Of a stretch of DNA of 28,976 nucleotides, positions 6,844 through 16,362 are shown in pieces; the stretch's first letter is position 1, and each line of letters starts with the position of its first letter. Made by a program: the position numbers and the translations under genes. The stretch is from Tannerella sp. (lineage in GTDB: Bacteria > Bacteroidota > Bacteroidia > Bacteroidales > Tannerellaceae): contig JAITBC010000187.1 of the NCBI GenBank assembly GCA_031283785.1, forward strand, positions 1 through 28,976, written 5' to 3'. Under the pieces are notes generated by a model that saw only the letters and a program-made list of their open reading frames with translations, was not told where the DNA came from and did not search any database.

Positions 6844-9564
6844 ATGAAAAAAAAGAGAGTTTACACATTCGGGAATGGTGAAGCCGAAGGCAGGGCAGAC
6901 ATGAGAAATCTGCTTGGAGGAAAAGGAGCAAATCTGGCGGAGATGAATCTTATCGGCGTGCCTGTACCTCCGGGTTTTACGATTACTACGGATGTGTGTA
7001 ATGAGTATTATGAAAAAGGAAAAGATGCGGTAATTGACCTTTTGAAAGATGACGTGAGAAATGCACTGTCGAATGTAGAGAAGCTTATGAACTCAACATT
7101 CGGCGATATTCAAAATCCTTTGCTCGTTTCCGTTCGTTCCGGAGCTCGCGCCTCCATGCCGGGTATGATGGATACGATATTGAATCTCGGGCTGAATGAC
7201 AGAGTGGTGGAAGGACTTGTAAGTAAAACGTGCAACCCGCGTTTTGTATGGGATTCATACCGTCGTTTTGTACAGATGTACGGCGATGTTGTGCTCGGGA
7301 TGAAGCCGTTTAACAAGAATGAAGAAGACCCGTTTGAAGTAATCATTGACGACGTTAAGAAAGCTAAAGGCGTTAGGCTGGATACGGAACTCGGGGTAGA
7401 AGATCTTAAGACGTTAGTGACGCGTTTCAAGAACGCGGTAAAAAATCAGACCGGCAAAGATTTCCCCGACGATGTGTATGAGCAGTTGTGGGGCGCTATA
7501 TGTGCCGTGTTTGATAGCTGGATGAACGAGCGTGCGATCCTTTACCGTAAGATGGAAGGGATACCTGCCGAATGGGGTACGGCGGTGAACGTGCAGGCTA
7601 TGGTGTTCGGCAATATGGGCGATACTTCGGCTACGGGCGTGGCTTTCAGCCGCGACGCCGCGACGGGCGAGGATTTATTTGTCGGCGAATATCTTATTAA
7701 TGCACAGGGTGAAGATGTCGTGGCCGGAATACGCACGCCGCAACAAATCACAAAAGTCGGTTCCGAACGTTGGGCAAAACTTGCCGGTATACCGGAAGAG
7801 GAACGCCGTACGAAATACCCCTCTATGGAAGAAGCAATGCCGGAAATTTATAAACAGCTGTATGACCTGCAGGAAAAACTCGAACATCATTACAGGGATA
7901 TGCAGGATATGGAGTTTACCGTACAGGAAGGCAAATTGTGGTTCCTTCAGACACGTAACGGTAAACGCACCGGCGCTGCTATGGTTAAGATCGCGATGGA
8001 CCTGCTGCGTCAGGGGATGATTGATGAAAAAACGGCAATAAAGCGTGTAGAACCGAATAAGTTGGACGAACTCCTGCATCCGATATTTGATAAGAAAGCG
8101 CTTAAAGAGGCACGTGTGTTGACGAAAGGTTTGGCAGCATCGCCGGGCGCTGCATGCGGTAAGATTGTTTTTAATGCGGATGACGCTTCCGTTCGGGCGT
8201 CAAAGGGAGAACGCGTGATTATGGTGCGTGTGGAGACTTCGCCCGAAGACCTTGCCGGCATGGCGGCTGCGCAAGGGATTCTGACCGCGCGGGGAGGTAT
8301 GACTTCGCACGCTGCCGTTGTGGCGCGCGGGATGGGTAAATGTTGTGTTTCGGGCGCCGGCGAGCTGGTGATTGACTATGCGGCTAAGCGCCTTAAAATC
8401 GGTAATATCATACTCGAAGAAGGTGATTTTATTTCACTGAACGGCTCTACCGGTGAGGTTTATCCGGGCGCTGTGGCAACGAAAGAGGCCGAATTGGATG
8501 ATGACTTTGCGGAATTGATGGGCCTGTGCGACAAATATACAAAATTGGCGGTACGTACGAACGCCGATACGCCGTATGATGCGAAGACGGCACGCGGCTT
8601 CGGAGCCGTAGGCATCGGACTTTGCCGTACGGAGCATATGTTTTTCGAGGGCGAAAAGATCCGTGCAATGCGCGAAATGATTTTAGCTGAAACAGTAGAA
8701 GAACGGCGGCGTGCCCTGACGAAAATATTACCTTATCAGCAAGAAGATTTTAGAGGTATATTCAAAGCAATGGACGGATGTCCCGTAACCGTTCGTTTGC
8801 TGGACCCGCCTCTTCATGAGTTTGTTCCTCATTACGAGAAAGAACAGCGAGAGCTTGCCGAAATCATGGGCGTGACTTATGAATATATACGCATAAGGGT
8901 TGAATCTTTGCACGAAGCCAATCCTATGCTCGGCCATCGCGGATGCCGTCTGGGGAATACATATCCCGAAATAACGGAGATGCAGACGCGGGCGATACTT
9001 GGCGCAGCCCTTGACCTTAAAGCGGAAGGCATTGAGACGTTTCCCGAGATCATGGTCCCTCTGACAGGTATATTGCACGAGTTTGTCGCTCAGGAGAAAG
9101 TGATACGTGAGACGGCTGCGAAACTGTTTGAGGAACGCGGCGATAGCGTTGATTTTAAAGTTGGTACGATGATAGAGATACCGCGTGCAGCGCTCACGGC
9201 AGACAGGATTGCCAGCAAGGCGGAATTCTTTTCATTCGGAACGAACGACCTTACGCAGATGACGTTCGGTTATAGCCGCGACGATATCGCATCGTTTCTT
9301 CCCGCTTATCTGGATATGAAAATATTGCCGAACGACCCGTTCCAGGTGCTTGACCAGAATGGAGTAGGGCAACTGGTGCGTATGGCGACGGAAAAAGGCC
9401 GCTCTGTCCGTCCGGATCTGAAATGTGGTATATGCGGTGAACATGGTGGAGAACCTTCGTCCGTTAAATTCTGTCATCGTGTAGGACTTAACTACGTAAG
9501 CTGCTCGCCTTATCGTGTACCGATAGCACGTCTTGCCGCAGCGCAAGCCGCTATTGAAGAATAG
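6844..9564 (+). CDS. ppdK: Pyruvate, phosphate dikinase
   Basis: This 906-residue enzyme interconverts pyruvate + ATP + Pi with PEP + AMP + PPi in the cytoplasm. In anaerobic Bacteroidales it can run for gluconeogenesis or for PPi-saving glycolysis. Length and domain order match the family. The N-terminal ATP-grasp domain has GGKGANLAEM (about 25-34) and SVRSGARASMPGMMDT (about 97-112). The central swivelling domain has GGMTSHAAV with catalytic His489 and the neighbouring Thr487, the residue targeted by regulatory proteins in some species. The C-terminal PEP/pyruvate barrel has FFSFGTNDLTQMTFGYSRDD and KCGICGEHGGEP with catalytic Cys864. It is monocistronic or heads a short unit: a strong promoter lies upstream and a hairpin downstream. 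All key residues are present. Confidence 0.97.
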   Translation: MKKKRVYTFGNGEAEGRADMRNLLGGKGANLAEMNLIGVPVPPGFTITTDVCNEYYEKGKDAVIDLLKDDVRNALSNVEKLMNSTFGDIQNPLLVSVRSGARASMPGMMDTILNLGLNDRVVEGLVSKTCNPRFVWDSYRRFVQMYGDVVLGMKPFNKNEEDPFEVIIDDVKKAKGVRLDTELGVEDLKTLVTRFKNAVKNQTGKDFPDDVYEQLWGAICAVFDSWMNERAILYRKMEGIPAEWGTAVNVQAMVFGNMGDTSATGVAFSRDAATGEDLFVGEYLINAQGEDVVAGIRTPQQITKVGSERWAKLAGIPEEERRTKYPSMEEAMPEIYKQLYDLQEKLEHHYRDMQDMEFTVQEGKLWFLQTRNGKRTGAAMVKIAMDLLRQGMIDEKTAIKRVEPNKLDELLHPIFDKKALKEARVLTKGLAASPGAACGKIVFNADDASVRASKGERVIMVRVETSPEDLAGMAAAQGILTARGGMTSHAAVVARGMGKCCVSGAGELVIDYAAKRLKIGNIILEEGDFISLNGSTGEVYPGAVATKEAELDDDFAELMGLCDKYTKLAVRTNADTPYDAKTARGFGAVGIGLCRTEHMFFEGEKIRAMREMILAETVEERRRALTKILPYQQEDFRGIFKAMDGCPVTVRLLDPPLHEFVPHYEKEQRELAEIMGVTYEYIRIRVESLHEANPMLGHRGCRLGNTYPEITEMQTRAILGAALDLKAEGIETFPEIMVPLTGILHEFVAQEKVIRETAAKLFEERGDSVDFKVGTMIEIPRAALTADRIASKAEFFSFGTNDLTQMTFGYSRDDIASFLPAYLDMKILPNDPFQVLDQNGVGQLVRMATEKGRSVRPDLKCGICGEHGGEPSSVKFCHRVGLNYVSCSPYRVPIARLAAAQAAIEE

Positions 9565-9600
9565 TTTTCATAAATGTTTTATTAGGCTTAATAATGTTTT

Positions 9601-9631
9601 TCGGAGGCCCCCTGTGAAGGGTCGCCTCCGA
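9601..9631 (+). terminator. Hairpin terminator after ppdK
   Basis: An 8-bp outer stem (tcggaggc, 9601-9608, with gcctccga, 9624-9631) encloses a 4-bp inner stem (ccct, 9610-9613, with aggg, 9618-9621) and a GTGA loop. It is followed by CTTTGTT, a weak T-tract. It begins 37 bp after the ppdK stop codon. The weak T-tract leaves room for read-through into the next gene, which starts 29 bp later. Confidence 0.7.
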
Positions 9632-9660
9632 CTTTGTTAATAAATTAAAATTTATTACCC

Positions 9661-11421
9661 GTGCGCTTTAACAGGAAAGAAATATTGTTCTATATATTGT
9701 TGTGGCTGGCATTATCGGTTGTTCTGCAATCGGTATTCAGATTTCATTTTTATCATATTGAGCAGTATCAGCTGTTTTTGTTTGATAATGCGTATATCTT
9801 GTCAACGCTTAGCGATGCCGGCGGATTTTGCCGGCTTGTATACGAATTTCTTGTTCAGTTTTTTATCTATCCTTATGCCGGAGCGTTCATAACATCTGCC
9901 GTACTGACGATTGTCGGCATACTTGTTTATATATTGATAAAGCGCATAGACAGGGATTCTTCGTCGGCATATTTTCTTTCATTATTGCCGGTGTTCAGCC
10001 TGCTTTTCGTTCACTTTGACTTCAACTATTTTATGCGGGGAACGATTGCTTATATATTGTTACTGCTGTTGTTTGTCGTATATATGAAATTAAATACGGC
10101 CCGACTAAAACTGGCGTATGCCGTTATATCGGTCTTTATTCTTTTCCTGTTGGGCGGGTCCGTCGCCGTGCTGTTTGCTTTATCAGTGTTCGTCAGGGAA
10201 CTGTTTTCGAAAGCTCCGTATGCGTACCTGTTCCTTATCCCTTGCGCGGAAGCGTTTCTGTCGGCGTATATGGGCGTAAGATATGCGATCTTCAGCGAAT
10301 ACCGCTTTGCGTTTCTCCCGGATATGTATTATCATAAATTTTTGACGCCTCCCGGTTTTGTAATATACATGTCGTGGGCGTTGCTCCCGTTGATAATTGT
10401 GATAACGACGCTCTTGCGCTCAAAAAAATCATGGTCGGGGAGGAAGCGGACGGCAGGGGTAGCTTTGCAGGCGCTGTCGGCCGGATTAATGGTCGTTTTC
10501 GGGATCAAAACATACGGCGACCTGTCGTCCTTGAAATATAAGGAGATGGAATATTATTGCAGGACAAAGCAGTTTGATAAAATCATAAAAATGAACGAAG
10601 GGCGTGTGTCAAACTATCTGTATTTATGTATGTTGAATCTTTCGCTTGCCGAAAAAGGCGAACTTGCCGATAACCTCTTCCGCTTCAGCCAGAGAGGGGT
10701 ACAGTCTCTTTTTATACAGATGAATAACACCCAGATGTCGGCAATGTTACTGAGTGATATTTATTATACTGTCGGTCATACGGGAGCATCGCAAAATATG
10801 GCGTTCGAGGCGAATGTATATTCGCCGGGCAACAGAACCGGACGGATGCTTAAACGCCTTGTGGAGACAAACCTGATATACGGCGCTTATGATGTGGCTG
10901 AAAAATATATCGGCTTGCTGGAGAGGACGTTGGCGTACGACGACTGGGCGACGGAGATGCGCAGGTATCTGAATGATGATGAGGTTAACAGCAATCCGGA
11001 GTACAGTAAGAGACGAAAATCCCTGCCTGCGGAAACCTTCCTGTTTACGGCGCAATTATCGGAGAAAGACATGATGAGTTTATCCGTTCGGAATCCCGAA
11101 AACAGGAATCCCGTGGAATATACTGGAGCAATGTATCTTTTAATGAAGGATACGGAGCTTTTTTGTCAATTTTTGGACAAGTATTATGGGACGGAGGCGC
11201 TTCCGGCGCTTCCCCGTTCGTTTCAGGAGGCGGTTATCATTATCTATGAAGACAAAGGTGCGGATGTCTGGACGGAAAAAGGCGTTTCAAAACAGGTTAT
11301 TGCACGCTTCCGGCAATACAGGGAGTTTATTTTGGCGAATAAAAATAAACCGCGCCTGTCTGATTTTGTGAAAGCGTCGTATGGAGATACGTACTGGTTT
11401 TATTATATGTTTAAACAGTAA
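9661..11421 (+). CDS. Polytopic membrane protein, DUF6057-like
   Basis: This 586-residue protein starts at a GTG, the only plausible start after an in-frame stop at 9646-9648. The first half carries about eight predicted transmembrane segments (near 8-27, 73-93, 104-120, 128-143, 151-177, 186-203, 232-252 and 264-281). The second half (about 285-586) is hydrophilic and helical, with Leu/Ala-rich helices such as YLYLCMLNLSLAEKGELADN that resemble TPR-like solenoids. It resembles the Bacteroidetes DUF6057 family from memory; no function is established. Its stop codon touches the start of the next gene (TAAATG), so the two are almost certainly translated from one message and may form a membrane-lipoprotein pair. 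Confidence 0.7.
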   Translation: MRFNRKEILFYILLWLALSVVLQSVFRFHFYHIEQYQLFLFDNAYILSTLSDAGGFCRLVYEFLVQFFIYPYAGAFITSAVLTIVGILVYILIKRIDRDSSSAYFLSLLPVFSLLFVHFDFNYFMRGTIAYILLLLLFVVYMKLNTARLKLAYAVISVFILFLLGGSVAVLFALSVFVRELFSKAPYAYLFLIPCAEAFLSAYMGVRYAIFSEYRFAFLPDMYYHKFLTPPGFVIYMSWALLPLIIVITTLLRSKKSWSGRKRTAGVALQALSAGLMVVFGIKTYGDLSSLKYKEMEYYCRTKQFDKIIKMNEGRVSNYLYLCMLNLSLAEKGELADNLFRFSQRGVQSLFIQMNNTQMSAMLLSDIYYTVGHTGASQNMAFEANVYSPGNRTGRMLKRLVETNLIYGAYDVAEKYIGLLERTLAYDDWATEMRRYLNDDEVNSNPEYSKRRKSLPAETFLFTAQLSEKDMMSLSVRNPENRNPVEYTGAMYLLMKDTELFCQFLDKYYGTEALPALPRSFQEAVIIIYEDKGADVWTEKGVSKQVIARFRQYREFILANKNKPRLSDFVKASYGDTYWFYYMFKQ

Positions 11422-12939
11422 ATGAACATAATGAAGATAAAAGTGTATTTTTTGTTTGCGATTCTGATCTTTACAGGGTGCGCCCAATCCGTCCGGGTTG
11501 TCGGAACGATAGACGGGATTCCCGGTATATTCCCGGATTATACGAATGTGACGATACCGGGAAATATTGCGCCGTTGAACTTTAAACTTCTAAAAAAGGA
11601 TTATTCCGCTTCTTTTCTGTTTGTAGAATCTGAGGTTAAGAAAATCCAGGTGAAAGGTCATAACGGGTCTTTCGTTATTCCCCTTTCGGAATGGCGCAAT
11701 CTGCTGGAGGAATCTAAAGGTAAAAGCCTGAAAGTGACGGTATGTGTGAAAATCGCCGGCGAATGGAAGAATTTTCATCCCTTTTACTGGCATGTGGCAA
11801 ATGAACCGATAGATCCGTATCTTGCATACCGGCTGATTGCTCCCGGTTATACGTTGTGGGGCGAAATGGGTATCTACCAGCGCCGACTGGACGATTACAG
11901 GCAATATACCGTGATAGAAAATAAAATGACCGGAACCGGTTGCATGAATTGTCATTCTTTTTGTAACCGGGATCCGGACAGAATGTTGTTTCATATGCGT
12001 AAGACATATCCAGGTACGTATGTGACCGATGGCAGGCGGATTGAGAAGTTAAACACAAAGACCGATCATACCCTCTCGGCTTTGGTCTATCCCTCGTGGC
12101 ATCCTTCCGGGAAATATGTGGCGTTCACGGTGAATGATACAAAACAAGCTTTTCATATGAATGATCCGAACAGGATCGAGGTTTTTGATATGGCCTCGGA
12201 TGTGGTTGTGTACGATATAGACGGGAAGACGCTGATAACCGTACCGCATCTTTTTTCGAAACGGCGGTATGAAACGTTTCCCACGTTTTCGCCCGATGGG
12301 AAAACCTTGTATTTCTGTACTGCCGGCATGGAGGATATGCCTGATGATTTCGAAAAAGTGAAATACAGTTTGTGCGCCGTCTCATTTGATCCTGAAAAGA
12401 AGACCTTCGGAGAAACGGTCGACACTTTATATAATGCGGAAACTATGAATAAAAGCGTAGCGCTTCCACGCGTTTCGCCCGACGGAAAGTTTTTGTTGTA
12501 TACACTATCTTCGTATGGTAATTTTTTTATCTGGCATAATGATGCGGATTTATATATGATTGATTTAGCGGAAAACAGGCATTATCCGCTTCGGGAGGCA
12601 AACAGTGATTATGCGGAGAGCTACCATTCATGGAGCGATAACAGCCGGTGGATCGTCTTTAGCAGCCGCCGTACGGACGGCTTGTATACGCAGCCTTTTT
12701 TTTCGTATATAGACGAGAACGGACGTGCCGGGAAACCGTTCCTCTTACCGCAGGAAGATACGGAGTTCTATCGTAAATTTATGAAATCGTATAATATCCC
12801 GGAATTTGTGAAAGGAAGAATAAGCGCGAAGATGTATGAAATCATCGACGTTGCAAAAAATGATAACGGCGTAGATATTAAATTCGCCAATACAAATAAC
12901 ATCCCCGCGTCAAAATCGGTTGAAAACATCGCTCACTGA
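11422..12939 (+). CDS. PD40/TolB-like lipoprotein with a c-type heme motif
   Basis: This 505-residue protein has a lipoprotein leader ending FTGC (Cys20; an alternative Met at residue 4 gives the same leader). Residues about 25-165 form a beta-rich domain of unknown type. A single CMNCH motif (174-178) fits covalent heme c attachment. Four beta-propeller-like units follow, marked by PSWHPSGK (224), PTFSPDGK (287), PRVSPDGK (349) and HSWSDNSR (402), as in PD40/TolB propellers. The location should be periplasmic, tethered to the outer or inner membrane. Similar Bacteroidetes proteins are labelled TolB-like without a tested function. It directly follows the DUF6057-like membrane gene with no spacer. 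Electron transfer or ligand sensing is possible but is inference only. Confidence 0.8.
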   Translation: MNIMKIKVYFLFAILIFTGCAQSVRVVGTIDGIPGIFPDYTNVTIPGNIAPLNFKLLKKDYSASFLFVESEVKKIQVKGHNGSFVIPLSEWRNLLEESKGKSLKVTVCVKIAGEWKNFHPFYWHVANEPIDPYLAYRLIAPGYTLWGEMGIYQRRLDDYRQYTVIENKMTGTGCMNCHSFCNRDPDRMLFHMRKTYPGTYVTDGRRIEKLNTKTDHTLSALVYPSWHPSGKYVAFTVNDTKQAFHMNDPNRIEVFDMASDVVVYDIDGKTLITVPHLFSKRRYETFPTFSPDGKTLYFCTAGMEDMPDDFEKVKYSLCAVSFDPEKKTFGETVDTLYNAETMNKSVALPRVSPDGKFLLYTLSSYGNFFIWHNDADLYMIDLAENRHYPLREANSDYAESYHSWSDNSRWIVFSSRRTDGLYTQPFFSYIDENGRAGKPFLLPQEDTEFYRKFMKSYNIPEFVKGRISAKMYEIIDVAKNDNGVDIKFANTNNIPASKSVENIAH

Positions 12940-12989
12940 CAGAACGACGTTATTCATAGAAAACGCCATGATTTGCAAGTCTTATTTTT

Positions 12990-14909
12990 TTACAGATCCC
13001 ATTTTTTCATCAACCACTCCGCCATGCGAAGGTCATATTGCATGGGGTTGGGATCTTTTTCCAGCTTCTTTTTCAATCCGACAACGGCGTTTTTCACTTC
13101 GTCGTTGTTCATATTAAGCGCATCCACAACGTTGAGCGCATGGTTGCGGACAGAAATAGCGGGATGATTTATCGCCTTCAGCAGAGCGTCCGTGCCGGTA
13201 ACGGTTTCACCTGCACGATACAATGCTTCCGCTGCTACGATTACCACATCGGGCGACGTATCGCGAAGCGCTTCTTCCAGTTGTGGGACGGCTTTTACGG
13301 CGTCTTTCCGCAAAATCAGCAAGCCTGTAGCCGCCCAATAGCGTATGGTCGGCATGTCGCTTTTCAGAAGTGCGGTCAGCCGTTCTGCGTTGTCCCGGTT
13401 TCCCTGTATGGCGGTGTTGGCAGCGGAGACTATTTCCCGGATGGGATAACGGCCTGAACGTGCATAGTCGTAGAGGGACGTCGAACTGTTGATCGCGGCA
13501 TATTCGCCTTCGGGAATAAAGCCGACATCCATAATGCGGATCATCCATTGGTCCGCCGCTTCGCGCATACGGCGGAGCACATCGCCATAAGCCGCATCGT
13601 CAGCCAGATTATGCACTTCCCAAGGGTCATTTTCCGTATCATACAATTCTTCGGGAGGTTTGGTTTCCCAAAAGACAGACTGTTCACGGTTACACTCTCC
13701 GGCAAGATATGCCTGCTCCCACGATGCAACGGACGGGGCTAACCACAGGTAATTGACATGTTGCCCGTATATCCGGTGGGGCATGTAGTTGCGGATATAG
13801 CGATAACGGCTGTCACGCACAGCCCGCGTCATGTCATAACGTTCGTCCATGCGCCCGCGGAACATGTAAACATATTGGGGATCCGGCGCTGTTTGTCGAC
13901 CGAGGAAGGCGTGCCCCTGCATCCATTCCGGAATCCTGATGCCGGCGATGCTCAGCAAGGTAGGCGCCAGATCGACAAGACCGACCATTCTGTCTGCTTT
14001 AACGCCCGGCTGTGCGGCAGGAAAGAGTTGTTTGTATTTTTCGGGAATACGAACGATGAACGGCACGCGAGTTCCGGTCTCGTAGGTAAACCGTTTGCTG
14101 CGTGCCTGCACACCGCCATGGTCGCTATAGTAAAACACAATCGTATTGTCGGCCTCCCCACTTTCTTCCAATTCTCTCAGGATATCTCCAACCCAGGCAT
14201 CCATATCTTCTACCTTATCATAATACTGTGCCCAGTCATGCCGCATTTCGGGCGTATCCGGATGGTATGGCGGAAGTGTCACCCTCACGGGACTGTGGCG
14301 GAGCCGTTCGGACGGTATCGATTTGTGGATACAGCTCTCATGTGAAATGTTACTGTTGAATACGGCAAAGAACGGCTGTCCCGATTTTCGGTTACGGTAA
14401 TGAGCGGTATTGCTTGATTCATCCCAAATACCTTTTGTCCGGTCGGGAGCGATATTATAATCTTCTTTGGAATTATTGGTACAGTAATATCCCACGTTCC
14501 GCAGAAATTCGGGATAGCAGCGAATAACGTCCGACTTGGCATACCGGCTGCGCATGTGATGGTTGCCACCGCTACAGGCATAGATGCCGGTAATAATGGT
14601 GTTGCGGACGGGAGCGCTGACGGGAGCATTGGCGTATGCATGGGTATATATAAAACCTTCCGAAGCAAGTTTATCAAGATTCGGCGTTGTGGCGAAAGCG
14701 TCGCCATAGCACCCCAACAAAGGGCTGTTGTCCTCGCTGGTAATCCAAAGGATATTCGGGAGGTCGGGTTCGTTAGCGACGGCTTTGTAAAACGGTAAAC
14801 CGGTCATGCAACCAACCAGAGGAATTTTAACGGACAGGAATCCATATTTCCGGATTATTCCTCGATAGCTGCCGGAATACCCTGCTTTTAAATGAATGAA
14901 TGGCGTCAT
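12990..14909 (-). CDS. S1-family sulfatase with C-terminal HEAT-like repeats
   Basis: This 639-residue predicted sulfatase has metal-site motifs ITSEDN (56-61; Glu-Asp replaces the usual Asp-Asp) and YSDHGG (261-266). The formylglycine position is Ser98 in SAPVR, followed by NTIITG; Val replaces the usual Ser/Thr/Ala before Arg. NNSKEDYN (145-152) supplies the catalytic Lys segment of this sulfatase branch. ELYDTENDPWEVHNLA marks the end of the catalytic fold. Residues about 515-610 form helical HEAT-like repeats (TIRYWAATGLLIL, DVVIVAAEALYRAG, SVRNHALNVVDAL). The N-terminus is odd: 33 residues, with little hydrophobic character, precede LVGC, a good lipobox without a normal signal core. It is the last gene of the locus. 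Confidence 0.9.
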   Translation of the reverse strand: MTPFIHLKAGYSGSYRGIIRKYGFLSVKIPLVGCMTGLPFYKAVANEPDLPNILWITSEDNSPLLGCYGDAFATTPNLDKLASEGFIYTHAYANAPVSAPVRNTIITGIYACSGGNHHMRSRYAKSDVIRCYPEFLRNVGYYCTNNSKEDYNIAPDRTKGIWDESSNTAHYRNRKSGQPFFAVFNSNISHESCIHKSIPSERLRHSPVRVTLPPYHPDTPEMRHDWAQYYDKVEDMDAWVGDILRELEESGEADNTIVFYYSDHGGVQARSKRFTYETGTRVPFIVRIPEKYKQLFPAAQPGVKADRMVGLVDLAPTLLSIAGIRIPEWMQGHAFLGRQTAPDPQYVYMFRGRMDERYDMTRAVRDSRYRYIRNYMPHRIYGQHVNYLWLAPSVASWEQAYLAGECNREQSVFWETKPPEELYDTENDPWEVHNLADDAAYGDVLRRMREAADQWMIRIMDVGFIPEGEYAAINSSTSLYDYARSGRYPIREIVSAANTAIQGNRDNAERLTALLKSDMPTIRYWAATGLLILRKDAVKAVPQLEEALRDTSPDVVIVAAEALYRAGETVTGTDALLKAINHPAISVRNHALNVVDALNMNNDEVKNAVVGLKKKLEKDPNPMQYDLRMAEWLMKKWDL

Positions 14910-14983
14910 ATTTTATTTTTTTGATTAACGAAACAAAATTACACAGAAATATTGCAAGTTCCAGGCGTAAACCCGGTCGAACA

Positions 14984-16315
14984 TTACTGTGATCCGTACA
15001 GTTCAAATTCGGCGATGCGGGGATTAGTACCGCCATTCCACATAGGAAGCCGGGATACGACACGGACATAGCGGAATGTCGCGCCGGTATGTTCGGGGAA
15101 TATTTCAAAGACAAACCCATTTTCTGCGGCATAGCTTTTATCGGCAACAGTAGGTGCGGTACTGCCTGAGTTGGGTGTTGTAATACAGTCGGCAATCTTT
15201 ACCCATCCACCTTCGGTTTTCCACGCATCAACGCCGCCAAAGACGCTCCAGCCTGTCCAGTAGGCAAGGCTTGCTTCCTGACTGGGGAAGTCGGAAGGCT
15301 GTTTCGGGGTTTCATTAGTAGCCCACAACTCGTATGACTTCAGGTTCTGCCCGCCCAGTTCATTGCCTCTGTCATGCCACAGCACATGTTCACATAACAC
15401 ACTCGGCCGTCCCAGGTCGATAGTGAAATAAAGCGGTACTAATTCCTGAGTGCCGCTACCGGGTATATATGTGTTAGGGATATTGTTCACGCCTGCTCCG
15501 TAGAAAGTGCTCATGTTACCGTCGAACATGTTGTTGAAGATGTTACTGCCTCCGTGCGTTGACAGGTCGCCGCGCCATTTGCTGCTCCCGTCGGCAAATC
15601 CGTAACGGTTCCAGATATACCCTGATCCGTCCATGGAAGGGATCTTTATTTTCAAACGGGGTTGTAATACCGTGTCCAAAGATTCCGAATAGTTATCCCA
15701 GCGGTCTTTGATTTGTATGTTGAAATTCCTCTGTCGATTATCAAATCCCTTAAACAGGCAGTAACCATGTTCTTCTTTAGAGTAGTAGTTCAAGTCCGTC
15801 GCCAGTCCGGTAGAATCGTCTTCCGTATGAAGAAAAACACCGACATTCGTACGTGTGCTGTTTTGCCACGACACTACTACGGAGCCGAAGCCTGCGGAGG
15901 CCTTCAATGTACTGCGTATAAGTTCCAGCGGCGAGGCGTCGGGATTGACGGTCACCGGGACAGGTGCGGAACGGTTTTTACTTTTATCCACCGTGATGAG
16001 CTGTACGATACGTGGTTTCGTATCGGGAAAACCTTCCGTGACGACGCTATCGGAAAATATCGAAACGTATTGTTCGAGTTGTTCGCTGTCGTCCCTGTAT
16101 GAATAATGTACAATGACGCCCAGCAAATCATCATCGCTTGGGAGCGTATATTTAATTACAGATCCTCCCGGGAGCGCCCTGACTTCTGTGACCGTCACCT
16201 GTCCCGGCGCTATATTATCATGAATTGCGGCGTCATATTCCGGCATATCGGCGCAACCGGATACCGCCGGCAAAAGAAAGATTGTAATTACTGACAAGTT
16301 GATGATCTTTTTCAT
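14984..16315 (-). CDS. DUF4959/DUF5126-like surface lipoprotein with discoidin-like domain
   Basis: I start this at the ATG at 16313-16315 (443 aa) because MKKIINLSV... gives a clean lipoprotein leader ending VSGC (Cys21). The longer frame to 16372 overlaps the end of SusD and adds charged residues. After the leader come two fibronectin-like beta domains of the DUF4959 and DUF5126 type (APGQVTVTEVRALPGGSVIKYTLP; a second with VVVSWQN and NFNIQIKDRWDNYSE, given here as landmarks). The C-terminal ~200 residues are a DUF5000/F5-8-type-C-like domain (MFDGNMSTFYGA, YFTIDLGRP, FRYVRVVSRLP, IAEFELYG). Such proteins follow SusD in many loci and are thought to bind glycan at the outer surface. Placement directly after SusD supports that role. 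Confidence 0.85.
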   Translation of the reverse strand: MKKIINLSVITIFLLPAVSGCADMPEYDAAIHDNIAPGQVTVTEVRALPGGSVIKYTLPSDDDLLGVIVHYSYRDDSEQLEQYVSIFSDSVVTEGFPDTKPRIVQLITVDKSKNRSAPVPVTVNPDASPLELIRSTLKASAGFGSVVVSWQNSTRTNVGVFLHTEDDSTGLATDLNYYSKEEHGYCLFKGFDNRQRNFNIQIKDRWDNYSESLDTVLQPRLKIKIPSMDGSGYIWNRYGFADGSSKWRGDLSTHGGSNIFNNMFDGNMSTFYGAGVNNIPNTYIPGSGTQELVPLYFTIDLGRPSVLCEHVLWHDRGNELGGQNLKSYELWATNETPKQPSDFPSQEASLAYWTGWSVFGGVDAWKTEGGWVKIADCITTPNSGSTAPTVADKSYAAENGFVFEIFPEHTGATFRYVRVVSRLPMWNGGTNPRIAEFELYGSQ

Positions 16316-16362
16316 ATCATAATAATTTTGAATTTTCATATTTGATTCATTGAGTATCTTTT

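Noticed and set aside
12940..12989. Terminator between the convergent PD40 lipoprotein and HEAT-sulfatase genes
   Set aside because: T-runs are present but no convincing stem-loop was found in the 50-bp gap.
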